DNA of 64,000 nt from Shewanella abyssi (GTDB lineage Bacteria; Pseudomonadota; Gammaproteobacteria; Enterobacterales; Shewanellaceae), in assembly GCF_023284025.1 (NCBI RefSeq), contig NZ_JAKIKR010000002.1, positions 62,001 to 126,000 on the forward strand, written 5' to 3'. The notes below the pieces were generated by a model. The model had not been told where the DNA came from. It did no database searches and saw nothing but the letters and a program-made list of their open reading frames with translations. Position 1 is the stretch's first letter. Each line of letters begins with the position of its first letter. Both the position numbers and the translations under genes were made by a program. Of this stretch, positions 37,813-46,925 are shown in pieces.

Positions 37813-38925
37813 TTGATTGTGTTTGACAATAATTCGTTAGTCCCCGCTTTAACTGACTTTGCCGCTTTAGAACAAGCTGCACTGCTCAATTTGAAATCCC
37901 ATGCATCACACGCATTTGTCACCGGCGCAGGTGGATTTCTAGGTAAAGCCATTTGTGAGCGCTTGCTGGCCGTGGGCATCGAAGTAACAGGTTTTGCCCG
38001 TGGTGATTACCCCTCGCTTTCAGCGATGGGCGTCAACATGATAAAGGGCGACCTTGCTGATGAGGCTGCAGTGTGTGCGGCCATGCAAGGCTGCGATATT
38101 GTATTCCATGTCGCCTCTAAAGCGGGGGTGTGGGGCAGTAAGCAGAGCTATTTTTCGCCCAACGTGGATGGTGCTCGCTATATCATCAACGCCTGTAAAC
38201 AAGCTAATATCAGCAAACTTATCTATACCAGTACGCCTAGCGTGACATTTGCAGGTCTTGATGAGAATGGCTGTGATGAATCGGCGCCGTATGCAGAGCA
38301 TTATCTGAACTTTTACGGTGAATCAAAAGCGGTTGCCGAAAAGATGATGATAAGCGCTAGCGGTGAGCAAACCGCAGCAGGGCAATTGCTGCAAACCGTG
38401 TCATTACGACCGCACCTTATTTGGGGACCAGGCGATCCACATCTTGTGCCACGGGTACTGGAGCGTGCTACAGCAGGGCGCTTAAAATTGGTGGGTAAAC
38501 AAGACAAACTGGTCGATACCATTTATGTTGGTAACGCCGCTTTTGCGCATATATTGGCAGCCGAGCGATTATGCGCCGCCAGTGCGCAAGGCTTGCAGGC
38601 TCCGTGTGCAGGTAAAGCTTATTACCTCAGTAATGACGAGCCCATTACCATGGCTGAGATGCTCAATAAAATCCTCGATTGTAAAGGGTTACCGAATGTG
38701 AGTAAGCGGGTACCCACCTCTATAGCCTATGGTGTTGGCGCGGTACTGGAAACCATTTACCATTTATTGGGTAAATCGGCAGAACCGATAATGACCCGCT
38801 TTGTGGCAAGACAGCTCTCGACCAGTCACTATTTTAATATCGATGCCGCTAAACGCGATCTTGGTTACAGTGCTGTTGTCAGTATTGATGAAGGTATGCA
38901 ACGACTTAAAAAGTCGCTAGATTAG
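37813..38925 (+). CDS. oleD: OleD, NADPH-dependent beta-keto acid reductase
   Basis: Extended short-chain dehydrogenase of 368-370 residues. The Rossmann motif TGAGGFLG lies near residue 37 and the catalytic YGESKA (YxxxK) near 168. It reduces the OleA product to the beta-hydroxy acid. The start is non-ATG: a TTG at 37813 touches the oleC stop codon, and a GTG at 37819 has better spacing (10 bases) from AAGGA at 37804. This is the last gene of the cluster. Confidence 0.92.
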   Translation: MIVFDNNSLVPALTDFAALEQAALLNLKSHASHAFVTGAGGFLGKAICERLLAVGIEVTGFARGDYPSLSAMGVNMIKGDLADEAAVCAAMQGCDIVFHVASKAGVWGSKQSYFSPNVDGARYIINACKQANISKLIYTSTPSVTFAGLDENGCDESAPYAEHYLNFYGESKAVAEKMMISASGEQTAAGQLLQTVSLRPHLIWGPGDPHLVPRVLERATAGRLKLVGKQDKLVDTIYVGNAAFAHILAAERLCAASAQGLQAPCAGKAYYLSNDEPITMAEMLNKILDCKGLPNVSKRVPTSIAYGVGAVLETIYHLLGKSAEPIMTRFVARQLSTSHYFNIDAAKRDLGYSAVVSIDEGMQRLKKSLD

Positions 38926-39042
38926 TGTGAGTGTGCTCGCCTAGCCACTCGCTGTATATGCTCAATCAATAGAATTATTTATCAAAGCAACTATTGATAC
39001 AGCTATTAATACAGCTATTAAAGAAACCCAAGGAGTGGTGTT

Positions 39043-39447
39043 ATGCACAAAGCCAGCTGTAACTGCGGTCAATTGTCTTTATCGGTGACAGGTGAACCCG
39101 TTCGAGTTTCAGTGTGTCACTGTAACGCCTGTCAAAAACGCACCGGCAGCGCCTTTGGTGTTCAAGCTCGTTATCAACTAAGCCAAGTCACCTATACTGG
39201 TGTTAGCCATCACTATCAACGTGTTGGCGATGAAGGCGCAGTGATCACTTTTCAATTTTGTCCCAATTGCGGCGGTAACCTGTGGTTCACCATGGATCTC
39301 ATGCCAGATGTGGTGGCTATTCCACTGGGTAACTTTGCCGATGACGGCATATCAAAAGAGCAGCTAGCCGCTCCTACTGTCGCAGTGTACCAAACTCGCT
39401 GTCTCGACTGGGTCAAACTCGCAGGTATTGACGAGGTATATGACTAA
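39043..39447 (+). CDS. GFA-family zinc protein (Mss4-like fold)
   Basis: Protein of 134 residues. The cysteine pattern CNCGQLSLSV, CHCNACQKRTGS and FCPNCGGNLW is that of the glutathione-dependent formaldehyde-activating (GFA/CENP-V) fold, which binds two zinc ions. The enzymatic role is unproven for most members. A good AAGGAG ribosome-binding site precedes the ATG. It stands 117 bases after oleD and may not belong to that operon. A second family member lies at 56943-57350. Confidence 0.88.
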   Translation: MHKASCNCGQLSLSVTGEPVRVSVCHCNACQKRTGSAFGVQARYQLSQVTYTGVSHHYQRVGDEGAVITFQFCPNCGGNLWFTMDLMPDVVAIPLGNFADDGISKEQLAAPTVAVYQTRCLDWVKLAGIDEVYD

Positions 39448-39492
39448 TCTATTTGTGATATATGAGTCAGTTTTTAATTTCACGGAATCGAA

Positions 39493-39645
39493 ATGGAACG
39501 ATTTGAAAGCAAGTTGATGTTGTTTCTCTCAGCATTACTACCGATGAATCGTGTGCTTTTACCTATAAGATCACCGACCGCTAAAGAGTGGCACACTAAA
39601 TGGATTGTAAATGGCGAGCAGAGCCTACGGCTAAAGCTCGACTAA
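39493..39645 (+). CDS. Possible small protein (50 residues)
   Basis: A complete 51-codon frame from ATG to TAA in the gap between the GFA and amphi-Trp genes. It has a hydrophobic N-terminal half (KLMLFLSALLPM) and a basic C-terminal half ending QSLRLKLD. A weak ACGGAA precedes the start. No family is recognised. The in-frame length and position make it plausible but unproven. Confidence 0.35.
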   Translation: MERFESKLMLFLSALLPMNRVLLPIRSPTAKEWHTKWIVNGEQSLRLKLD

Positions 39646-39712
39646 TGTTGTCATAGTATGGTTCGAGTTATATACATCATTAAAAGTATACCAATGCACA
39701 GGGAGTATCTAA

Positions 39713-39937
39713 ATGACAAAAAAAGCACAGCGAGATATCGAGAAAGGCTACACCAATGCAGAATTTGCCGCAAAATTGCGGCGCTTGGCTGATTCGTTAG
39801 AGTCCGGTGAAAAGTTTGAGATACAGATTGCAGGCGAGCGAGTCTATGTTCCTGTTCGCGCCGAGTATACCGTCGAACACGAACGCAGTGATGACGAAGA
39901 GGAGATCGAGTTTCAAATAAAGTGGTCGCTAAAATAG
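39713..39937 (+). CDS. Amphi-Trp domain protein
   Basis: Protein of 74 residues. The segment FAAKLRRLADSLESGEKFEIQIAGERVYVPV, followed by an acidic stretch and the terminal EIEFQIKWSL, is the amphi-Trp pattern, a small domain of unknown function with an amphipathic beta-strand ending in Trp. AGGGAG precedes the ATG. It has no clear partner here. Confidence 0.85.
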   Translation: MTKKAQRDIEKGYTNAEFAAKLRRLADSLESGEKFEIQIAGERVYVPVRAEYTVEHERSDDEEEIEFQIKWSLK

Positions 39938-40296
39938 CGTTATACCGTTTTTACAGTCTCGATAATATAGGGCTCGGTATTGAGGGGATCTCTTCGATAG
40001 CGTTCCTTTTAGTTTATCTAGTTACTGAATATACGGTTGTAGCTGCCTCGCTATTTTTGTGTGAGTGGCTAAATATCTATCCGCCAAAATTTTCCTAATT
40101 AATATCCCTTCAATTTGGACTTCTGAGCAAATGCATTTAGCAATCTGGCTAGGTATTTTTATCAGTAATTTCTAAACTAAAGCCTGGAAGGTGACATGAA
40201 ACGTGAATGCTTTATGCATTAGGCTGCAAGTTGCCGTCAAATAACGTAAAATGAAAGGTACATTATTCGAATGAAAGTTGTTCTAAATGAGGACCA
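39938..40296. other. Intergenic region upstream of the BCCT transporter
   Basis: This 359-base AT-rich stretch has no credible gene. A small hairpin AATGC/GCATT occurs near 40205-40220, nested within AGCCT/AGGCT flanks, and could lie in the 5' leader. The transporter's ribosome-binding site is GAGGA, just before 40297. Confidence 0.4.
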
Positions 40297-41874
40297 ATGA
40301 ATACTAACAAAGATAAATACAGTATTGATAATACTGACTATACAGTCGGACAAGATAACATTCAAAAATGGGGTTTTGATGTTCACAACCCTGTTTTTGG
40401 GATCAGCGCAGCCTTAATCGGACTCTTCTTAATCGCCATATTGCTGGTCGACCCAGAAACATCAAAATCCGTATTAGATGGCATAAAATGGCAGATCATT
40501 GGGGCATTTGATGGTTTGTTTATGTGGTCTGCCAATATTTTTGTGCTGTTTTGTTTAGCAATGATTGTCTCTCCCTATGGAAAAATCCGTTTAGGGGGTG
40601 ATGAAGCAAAAACCGATTACTCGATGATGTCATGGATAGCAATGTTATTCGCTGCTGGCATGGGTATTGGATTAATGTTTTGGGGAGTGGCAGAACCTGT
40701 TGCCTACTTTACTGGTTGGTACGAAACACCACTTAATGTTACTCCAAACACACCAGAAGCCGCTAAGCTGGCGCTTGGCGCCACCATGTTCCATTGGGGA
40801 CTTCACCCATGGGCAATTTATGGTGTGGTGTCACTGTCGTTAGCATTTTTCGCTTACAATAAAGGCTTACCGCTTTCCATGCGTTCAGTCTTTTATCCAA
40901 TTCTAGGCGACCGTACCTGGGGCTGGCCTGGGCATGTTGTAGATATTCTCGCGGTACTTGCGACGCTGTTTGGTCTTGCGACTTCTCTTGGATTGGGTGC
41001 GCAACAAGCTGCCAGTGGTTTTCACCATGTGTTCGGCATTGAAAACGGTTTAATGCTGCAAATAGCCATCATATTTATAGTGACTTTACTGGCCATTGTG
41101 TCGGTAGTCCGTGGTATAGATGGTGGTGTAAAGATCATCAGTAATGTCAATATGCTGCTGGCGCTGGCGTTAGTGTTGTTTGTTATTTTGGTTACTTTTG
41201 CCGTATCCATGGGGACCATTCCAATAACCGTCATGGGATACATTGAAAATATAATTCCATTAAGCAATCCAATTGGCCGAGAAGATGAGGCTTGGATGCA
41301 TGGTTGGACTGTTTTCTATTGGGCTTGGTGGATTTCATGGTCTCCTTTTGTCGGCATGTTTATTGCTCGTATTTCACGTGGACGTACCATTCGTGAGTTC
41401 ATGACGGCAGTACTGATTGTGCCTACGGTGGTAACTACACTGTGGATGTCAGTATTTGGTGGCGTTGCAATTGATCAAATCGTTAATAAAGTCGGAACGC
41501 TCGGTGAAAAAGGGTTAACCGAAGTGCCACTTGCAATGTTCCAGATGTTTGATGTATTGCCGATGGGCAACATCTTGTCTCTACTTGCTATTGTATTGGT
41601 GCTGGTCTTCTTTGTGACTTCATCAGACTCAGGCTCACTGGTTATCGATAGCATCACCTCTGGTGGTAAAGTCGATGCACCTATACCTCAGCGTGTATTC
41701 TGGGCATTTATCGAAGGCGCGATTGCTGCAGGTCTTGTTTGGGTGGGTGGCTCTGAAGCCATTGAAGCCTTGCAAGCGGGTGCTATTTCAACTGCCCTGC
41801 CATTCACCATTATTCTATTGGTGATGTGCGTCAGTTTGATAATGGGGCTACGAACAGAAAAGCGTCCTGGTTAA
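40297..41874 (+). CDS. BCCT-family betaine/choline/carnitine transporter
   Basis: Sodium- or proton-coupled transporter of quaternary ammonium compounds with about twelve membrane segments in 525 residues. Diagnostic stretches are the glycine-rich AAGMGIGLMFWGVAEP (near 120) and the aromatic WTVFYWAWWISWSPFVGMF (near 340). The usual extended osmosensory C-terminal tail is absent; the protein ends soon after the last helix (LRTEKRPG), which suggests substrate uptake over osmotic regulation. A strong terminator follows. Confidence 0.93.
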   Translation: MNTNKDKYSIDNTDYTVGQDNIQKWGFDVHNPVFGISAALIGLFLIAILLVDPETSKSVLDGIKWQIIGAFDGLFMWSANIFVLFCLAMIVSPYGKIRLGGDEAKTDYSMMSWIAMLFAAGMGIGLMFWGVAEPVAYFTGWYETPLNVTPNTPEAAKLALGATMFHWGLHPWAIYGVVSLSLAFFAYNKGLPLSMRSVFYPILGDRTWGWPGHVVDILAVLATLFGLATSLGLGAQQAASGFHHVFGIENGLMLQIAIIFIVTLLAIVSVVRGIDGGVKIISNVNMLLALALVLFVILVTFAVSMGTIPITVMGYIENIIPLSNPIGREDEAWMHGWTVFYWAWWISWSPFVGMFIARISRGRTIREFMTAVLIVPTVVTTLWMSVFGGVAIDQIVNKVGTLGEKGLTEVPLAMFQMFDVLPMGNILSLLAIVLVLVFFVTSSDSGSLVIDSITSGGKVDAPIPQRVFWAFIEGAIAAGLVWVGGSEAIEALQAGAISTALPFTIILLVMCVSLIMGLRTEKRPG

Positions 41875-41900
41875 TCTGCTGCACCGTTAGCTAAAAATAG

Positions 41901-41946
41901 GGCCGAGTGACGTAGTATTTATAGACTGCGTCACTCGGCCTTTTTT
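41901..41946. terminator. Strong bidirectional terminator after the BCCT gene
   Basis: A 12-bp perfect stem (GGCCGAGTGACG / CGTCACTCGGCC) with a 16-base loop runs into TTTTTT. It overlaps the 3' end of the converging exonuclease gene. Confidence 0.92.
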
Positions 41947-42661
41947 ATAGCCAAAGCTTCTTGATGGGCGTTTCTGGGCCAAAGTGATGATGAATTTGCG
42001 CTTGCAATAACTCAGCGGTAGCAATGGCGTCGGTCAAGGCATCGTGTGGCGGATAGGTTGGCAGGTTATAACGGCTACGACTATTGGCAAGTCGAATCGA
42101 TTCTGTACGAGGAGTTCTAAACCAGTCGATAAATTTTTTCGGACGCGCCTGCTGAATATCAGCTTCAATCTGCATGGTATCGATAACGGGGAAAACAATC
42201 CCTTCATTGATTAAGCTTCTAAGCGCCGCATCAAAGAAGTCACGTTCAATTCTGCGGTAATGCACTACCACAATTTTACCTGCCAGTTCATCCAATAACT
42301 GCTCTAAGATCCGCAGTAGATCCGGCGCACCTTTCAGATCCGAGTGGGTAATACCGTGGATAATGATTGAGTCTTCTTGGAGTTTATCTTCTGGAGTGAT
42401 AAACCAGTGTCTCGCCTGCCTACAAGCTATTCTTTGCAGGGTAAATGGAACTAAACCAATGCTTATAATGCTGTTTTGATTTGCATCTAGACCGGTAGTT
42501 TCAAAGTCTAAGGCGACAAAATCAATATCTTTAAGTTTAATTTCTTCATGGTAAGTACTGGCATTATAAAAGTGAGTGAGGCGGCTATCTTTACTTTCTT
42601 GCGCTTTAATTTGCAAAAAGGCTTGCCAATTTAACACCTCTTGATTACTGAAATCACGCAT
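41945..42661 (-). CDS. DEDDh 3'-5' exonuclease (DnaQ-like)
   Basis: Protein of 238 residues. ExoI DFVALDFETTGLDANQ gives the D-x-E pair (near 48). ExoII contains the Asp near EDSIIHG-HSDLK. ExoIII is PPHDALTDAIATAELL, with the His and Asp of the DEDDh class. It resembles the PolC/DnaQ-like exonucleases that pair with DUF294/CBS proteins. It begins 3 bases after the upstream gene's stop, so the two are translationally linked. Confidence 0.9.
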   Translation of the reverse strand: MRDFSNQEVLNWQAFLQIKAQESKDSRLTHFYNASTYHEEIKLKDIDFVALDFETTGLDANQNSIISIGLVPFTLQRIACRQARHWFITPEDKLQEDSIIIHGITHSDLKGAPDLLRILEQLLDELAGKIVVVHYRRIERDFFDAALRSLINEGIVFPVIDTMQIEADIQQARPKKFIDWFRTPRTESIRLANSRSRYNLPTYPPHDALTDAIATAELLQAQIHHHFGPETPIKKLWL

Positions 42662-42664
42662 TGT

Positions 42665-44548
42665 TTACCCCTGCATACTGTTGGCACTGTAGCGAAATTT
42701 TAAAAAGTTTTGCGCACTGCTTAAGACTAAGAAGGCATCTTTTAGATTGCGCCTTTCAAAATCGGACATGTTTTCCGGTTCAATATTATTATCTGGCTCT
42801 TGCTCTGACTCGATGTCTAACGCTTGATGGCGAATACGCACCAAAGAGATGAACTCCATTGCATGTTGCAGATCTTTACCTTTTGACGGCGGCAAAATAC
42901 CCGCTTCAATAATGTCTTCTAAGCGATCAAATGAGTTCTGCGACTGGGAGCCGATAGCAAGAGCGTGCACACGAATAAGATCCGCTAGCGGCGCCGTGCC
43001 GCGCCTTTTCAAGTTAATAGAGTTGTTGTGCCGGCCATCTTTTTCCATCACAAAGTCTTTAAAGAAGCCCAGCGGTGGGGTACGGTTGAGTGCGTTTCTA
43101 GCAAGACAAGCTAAGAAGCGGTTGTTCTTTTTGGCTTTTCTAAGAATAAAGGCATTCAGTTGTTCAGCCCATTTTTGTCTGCCATAGACACCATAGAGAT
43201 CGAAAAATATTGAGCTGTTTAGCAGAGCTTGTGGGTTGGGGTTTTCAATCCAATCTGCGAAACACGCTTCCCATTGGGATTGTGTTTTTCGATACTCAGG
43301 GTTAGTCGCCATGATATCACCGGTACAATAGGTGTAACCACATGCGGCTAAGCCGTCGCAAACAAAGGTCGAAAGCTCGCTAAAATAGTCACCATGCAAC
43401 GACTCTTGGTAGTTATTATCTAAAATGATCGCATTGTCTTGGTCGGTAACAATCAGTTGTTCATCGCGCGCCATAGAGCCTAATGCTAAGAAGCAGTATG
43501 GCACCGGTGGTGGACCGAATTTTTCTTCGGCGAGCTCCAATAAGCGTTGCTTGAAGCTGCGACCGATTTCCGACATCGCGCGACCCACCATGTGTGAGTT
43601 GGCATCTTCGTTGATCATGCGCACAAAACAGTCTTTGAGTTGATGGGATAGCATAATCAAATCATCAACGCTGTTTTGCTGAAAAATACTGCTAACAATG
43701 AGCAGGCTATTTTGAGATTCGTAACGGATGATATCGGTGACTTCAATTAAACCAATGGGTTGTTTATTTTTTAATATAGGTAGGTGATGTACGTTATAGC
43801 GCAGCATTAACAGCATGGCTTCAAAAATATAGGCATTGTGATCCAGCGAGATAAGCTCAGTCGACATTACCTCGACTACTTGAGTATCAAAATCCAATCT
43901 TTGCGCGATAACTTTTGCACACAGATCGCGCTCTGTAATAATGCCAACAAAGCTATTGCCGCCTTCATCGGCTAGATTCGGATCATTGATGATTGCCGCC
44001 GAGACATTCTCTTCAGACATGATCTTGGCCACGTTCTGAATCGTGGTGGTCGTCGGTAGCATTACAGGCGCGCCACTAAGCAAGGTCTTTACTTTTGACG
44101 TGGTTAGAGAGTTGGCATCATCGCTATTATCTTCTACCGCTTGCTGTAATCGAATACTGCCTTCGACTTCAACAAAGTCGGCAAAGGCGTCATAGCGTTC
44201 ACAAAAATCTTCAAAGATAGTTGCTGGAATGCAGTATAAAAGGGTGTCTTTAAGTGATTTTGCTGGGAAGCGCACCTTATTATTAGTCAGTAGCCCCATC
44301 TGCCCAAATAAGCCCCCTTGGTCAAGGCGGTTATAGAGCTCACCAGTACGGCGATATATTTCAACGGCACCACTGCGGATCATAAACAGATCGTGTATTT
44401 TATCGGTAAAGCTGATGATCATATTGTCAGCTCGGTAGTATGAGATCTCGACACTTTTTGATATTTCGATTAACGCTTCTTCAGGCAGTTGATCAAAAGG
44501 GGGATATTGGCGGATGAAGTTACGAATTTCAAGTAGCTCGACTTCCAT
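42665..44548 (-). CDS. cNMP-binding/CBS/DUF294 nucleotidyltransferase-like protein
   Basis: Protein of 627 residues with four domains: a cyclic-nucleotide-binding fold (about 10-125), a CBS pair (about 150-285), a DUF294 nucleotidyltransferase-like domain with GSMARDEQ and TDQDNA (near 355-375), and a DUF294 C-terminal domain (about 470-620). The motifs resemble the GlnD-type nucleotidyltransferase active site. Coupling with the downstream exonuclease is conserved in many bacteria. The arrangement suggests a ligand-sensing regulator, but the target is not known. Confidence 0.9.
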   Translation of the reverse strand: MEVELLEIRNFIRQYPPFDQLPEEALIEISKSVEISYYRADNMIISFTDKIHDLFMIRSGAVEIYRRTGELYNRLDQGGLFGQMGLLTNNKVRFPAKSLKDTLLYCIPATIFEDFCERYDAFADFVEVEGSIRLQQAVEDNSDDANSLTTSKVKTLLSGAPVMLPTTTTIQNVAKIMSEENVSAAIINDPNLADEGGNSFVGIITERDLCAKVIAQRLDFDTQVVEVMSTELISLDHNAYIFEAMLLMLRYNVHHLPILKNKQPIGLIEVTDIIRYESQNSLLIVSSIFQQNSVDDLIMLSHQLKDCFVRMINEDANSHMVGRAMSEIGRSFKQRLLELAEEKFGPPPVPYCFLALGSMARDEQLIVTDQDNAIILDNNYQESLHGDYFSELSTFVCDGLAACGYTYCTGDIMATNPEYRKTQSQWEACFADWIENPNPQALLNSSIFFDLYGVYGRQKWAEQLNAFILRKAKKNNRFLACLARNALNRTPPLGFFKDFVMEKDGRHNNSINLKRRGTAPLADLIRVHALAIGSQSQNSFDRLEDIIEAGILPPSKGKDLQHAMEFISLVRIRHQALDIESEQEPDNNIEPENMSDFERRNLKDAFLVLSSAQNFLKFRYSANSMQG

Positions 44549-44898
44549 TGTTCGCTCGATATAAGTGATGATTTGAATATATAACAGTAGTATATACTCA
44601 CCTTACCTGAAGATGGAGGATTCAGTGGGGATTTAATTGGCTTTAATCTAGGTCAATTATTGCTGCTTAACGAACACTCAAATCCTCCTTGGTGCTTGCA
44701 TTAGCTTAAAAGTGAATAACCCTGTCTACGTTAATGCGCTTAGAATTGAACTGGCACTTTATTTATATGAATAAATATTGAATTAACTAAATGGTGATTG
44801 AAATTCGCCAGGGTGATGTTTATGCTTCAGCAGCACTGAAGACCCTATAAAGATCTTAAAAGAATTAGTAAATAGTCACGTAAATAAAAGGAAAATCG
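44549..44898. other. Intergenic region between divergent DUF294 and M14 genes
   Basis: This 350-base region contains a 31-base element (44605-44635) repeated at 47566-47596 and a small AT-rich inverted repeat TTTATT-TATATG-AATAAA (44758-44775). A 19-codon frame near 44791 is too weak to call. The M14 gene has an AAAGGAAAA ribosome-binding site. Confidence 0.45.
44605..44635 (+). repeat. 31-bp intergenic element, copy 1
   Basis: Matches the segment at 47566-47596 at 28 of 31 positions, with the shared core AGGATTCAGTGGG. Both copies are intergenic and in the same orientation, about 3 kb apart. Confidence 0.7.
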
Positions 44899-45816
44899 AT
44901 GAACTCTCCACAACGTTACCCTATAGGTTCAACTGGACAGAAATGGAGCGATGCTGACAAGTCTGCTTGGCTTGCTATGCAGTCTGTTAAGCGCTCATAT
45001 CAAGAGCAGGTACTCAGTAAAGTGCTAGCGTTAGGTGGGCAATTTACCTTGGAGCAATATGGGGCGCTGTCGTGTGATGAGGCTCGTTATCCTTTATATG
45101 CACTAAAGAGCCGTGATTGGCAGTCGACAAAACCGATAATATTAGTCACCGGCGGCGTACATGGCTACGAGACGAGCGGTGTACAGGGGGCTATTCGTTT
45201 TATGGAGACAAAAGCACTGGCTTACGCTGAACATTTTAATATCGTGCTTATCCCCTGTGTTAGTCCTTGGGGTTACGAGACCATTAACCGCTGGAACCCA
45301 AGTGCTATTGATCCCAATCGCTCATTCTATCAAGACAGCCCAGCAGAAGAATCTGCCGCTTTACTGGCGTACCTAGCCCCGATTAATGCTGATATTTTTG
45401 CGCATATCGATCTACATGAAACCACTGATAGCGACAATAGCGAATTCAGACCCGCGTTAGCGGCAAGAGATGCTGTGGTGCATGATAACTGGAATATCCC
45501 TGATGGATTTTATCTCGTAGGCGACACCATTAACCCGCAAACCGCATTTCAAAAGGCCATGATTACGGAAGTGGAGCAAGTGACACATATTGCCCCTGCT
45601 GATGACGGTGGCAAGTTGATCGGTGTTGAATTGGCGCAGTTTGGGGTGATTAATTACGCCACTAAGGCATTGGGGTTGTGTGCAGGGTTAAGTGGCGCAA
45701 AATATGTCTCGACGACTGAAGTATACCCAGACAGTCCGCTGGTGGACGGTGAGAACTGCATTATCGCTCAAGTCGCTGCCATCAGCGGTGGTTTGGATTA
45801 CTTATTGAGTTTATAG
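44899..45816 (+). CDS. M14-family zinc metallocarboxypeptidase
   Basis: Protein of 305 residues. The zinc ligands are seen in GGVHGYETSG (HxxE, near 88) and HIDLHETTD (His, near 173). The intervening NRWNPSAIDPNRSF segment provides the Asn-Arg pair that binds the substrate carboxylate. There is no signal peptide, so it is probably cytoplasmic. It belongs to the M14/AstE-AspA-like group; the substrate is not clear. A GNAT gene follows after 9 bases. Confidence 0.87.
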   Translation: MNSPQRYPIGSTGQKWSDADKSAWLAMQSVKRSYQEQVLSKVLALGGQFTLEQYGALSCDEARYPLYALKSRDWQSTKPIILVTGGVHGYETSGVQGAIRFMETKALAYAEHFNIVLIPCVSPWGYETINRWNPSAIDPNRSFYQDSPAEESAALLAYLAPINADIFAHIDLHETTDSDNSEFRPALAARDAVVHDNWNIPDGFYLVGDTINPQTAFQKAMITEVEQVTHIAPADDGGKLIGVELAQFGVINYATKALGLCAGLSGAKYVSTTEVYPDSPLVDGENCIIAQVAAISGGLDYLLSL

Positions 45817-45825
45817 AGACGTAAA

Positions 45826-46224
45826 ATGGAACATCAACTGATAGAGGCAGTGGTGAGTGCTGCAGATTTTGTGCGCTTAAGGGACATTGCTGGCTTATCA
45901 CCGCGCACTTATGCGGCGGCAAAGCAGGGCTTACCCAATAGCTTGTTTGGCGTAAAAATCTGTATCGCGGGGCAAACAATAGCCATGGGACGGGTGGTCG
46001 GTGACGGCGCTCTGAACTTTGAGATTGTTGATATCGCGGTTGATCCTGCCTACCAAGGTCAAGGATTTGGACGACTCATCATGCAGAGTATTATGAATTA
46101 CTTGGATAGAGCTGCTTTCAAAGGAGCTTACATTACCTTGATGGCTGATGTGCCAGAGCTTTACAGCAAGTTTGGTTTCAAATTAAGCCGCCCGGCGAGT
46201 GAAGGGATGTTTATCATTAAATAA
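45826..46224 (+). CDS. GNAT-family N-acetyltransferase
   Basis: Protein of 132 residues. The acetyl-CoA-binding motif A is VDIAVDPAYQGQGFGRLIMQSIMNYL (Q/R-x-x-G-x-G/A form), and the C-terminal LYSKFGFKLSRP is typical of small YjdJ/PhnO-like GNATs. It lies 9 bases after the M14 peptidase gene, so co-transcription is likely. The acceptor substrate is unknown. Confidence 0.88.
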   Translation: MEHQLIEAVVSAADFVRLRDIAGLSPRTYAAAKQGLPNSLFGVKICIAGQTIAMGRVVGDGALNFEIVDIAVDPAYQGQGFGRLIMQSIMNYLDRAAFKGAYITLMADVPELYSKFGFKLSRPASEGMFIIK

Positions 46225-46287
46225 GGCTGAGCTAACTGGAAACAATAAGGCTAGTTTTGCAGTATAGACGATAGGCATTGAAGGTAA

Positions 46288-46314
46288 AAACAGCAACTTA
46301 ATGGGTTGCTGTTT
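46288..46314. terminator. Bidirectional terminator
   Basis: A 10-bp stem (AAACAGCAAC / GTTGCTGTTT) with a 7-base loop, lying between the GNAT and yecM stop codons, which converge. Confidence 0.85.
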
Positions 46315-46320
46315 GTCTAT

Positions 46321-46878
46321 CTAAACTTCCGATGCGATGACGGCTTTAATACCGAGGGGGTGAACTTTAACGCACAGCCCCTTTTTCTTAAATGCGATGG
46401 TTGGGTTAGCGAGTCGTTCTTTATCGCCCTTTGGTGAACTTTGCTTTACCTTAATATCGGTTTCGCCAGCGATGATAGCTGCTAATGCAGGCACTGCATT
46501 AATAAGTTGCTGGCTCAATGATCCACAATCGATAGCATCGCACTTAAAGACCAGTTCAACATGTTCCCAGCCCTCTTGTGGGTATGTTTTCTCACCAGGA
46601 TAGGGCAGTTCAACACAATCAATAGCGCTGTTATTTAACATTAGTGGCGAATCAAGCTCAATAATCAGTATGGGTCTGCCATTGATCATGTTGTCAGAGA
46701 TAATGTTACCGTGTTTTGCAAATTGATAGCGGAGCTCATCTGCAGCTTGCGGCGTATTGACACGTAAAGCGCAGTGGTCGCATTCCAAATTCAGTTTGTC
46801 TAAACCCAGTTCAGTGATGAAGGCAGCAATTGACTGACTGAAACTCGGCCAGCTTTGGTTTAATTGTTCGTATGTCAT
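46321..46878 (-). CDS. yecM: YecM-family VOC-fold protein
   Basis: A 185-residue protein of the YecM family within the vicinal-oxygen-chelate fold. The metal-site-like residues appear as LECDHCALRVNT (near 33), ILIIELDSPL (near 70) and WEHVELVF (near 105). The physiological substrate is not established. It is preceded on its strand by a GGGGTC ribosome-binding region and converges with the GNAT gene. Confidence 0.88.
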   Translation of the reverse strand: MTYEQLNQSWPSFSQSIAAFITELGLDKLNLECDHCALRVNTPQAADELRYQFAKHGNIISDNMINGRPILIIELDSPLMLNNSAIDCVELPYPGEKTYPQEGWEHVELVFKCDAIDCGSLSQQLINAVPALAAIIAGETDIKVKQSSPKGDKERLANPTIAFKKKGLCVKVHPLGIKAVIASEV

Positions 46879-46925
46879 AAGGGGTCCTGATAAAAGCCCG
46901 ACAGAGTCGATAAGAGTATCGACGT

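Noticed and set aside
44791-44850. 19-codon frame upstream of the M14 peptidase gene
   Set aside because: Too short to support, no ribosome-binding site, no recognisable feature.
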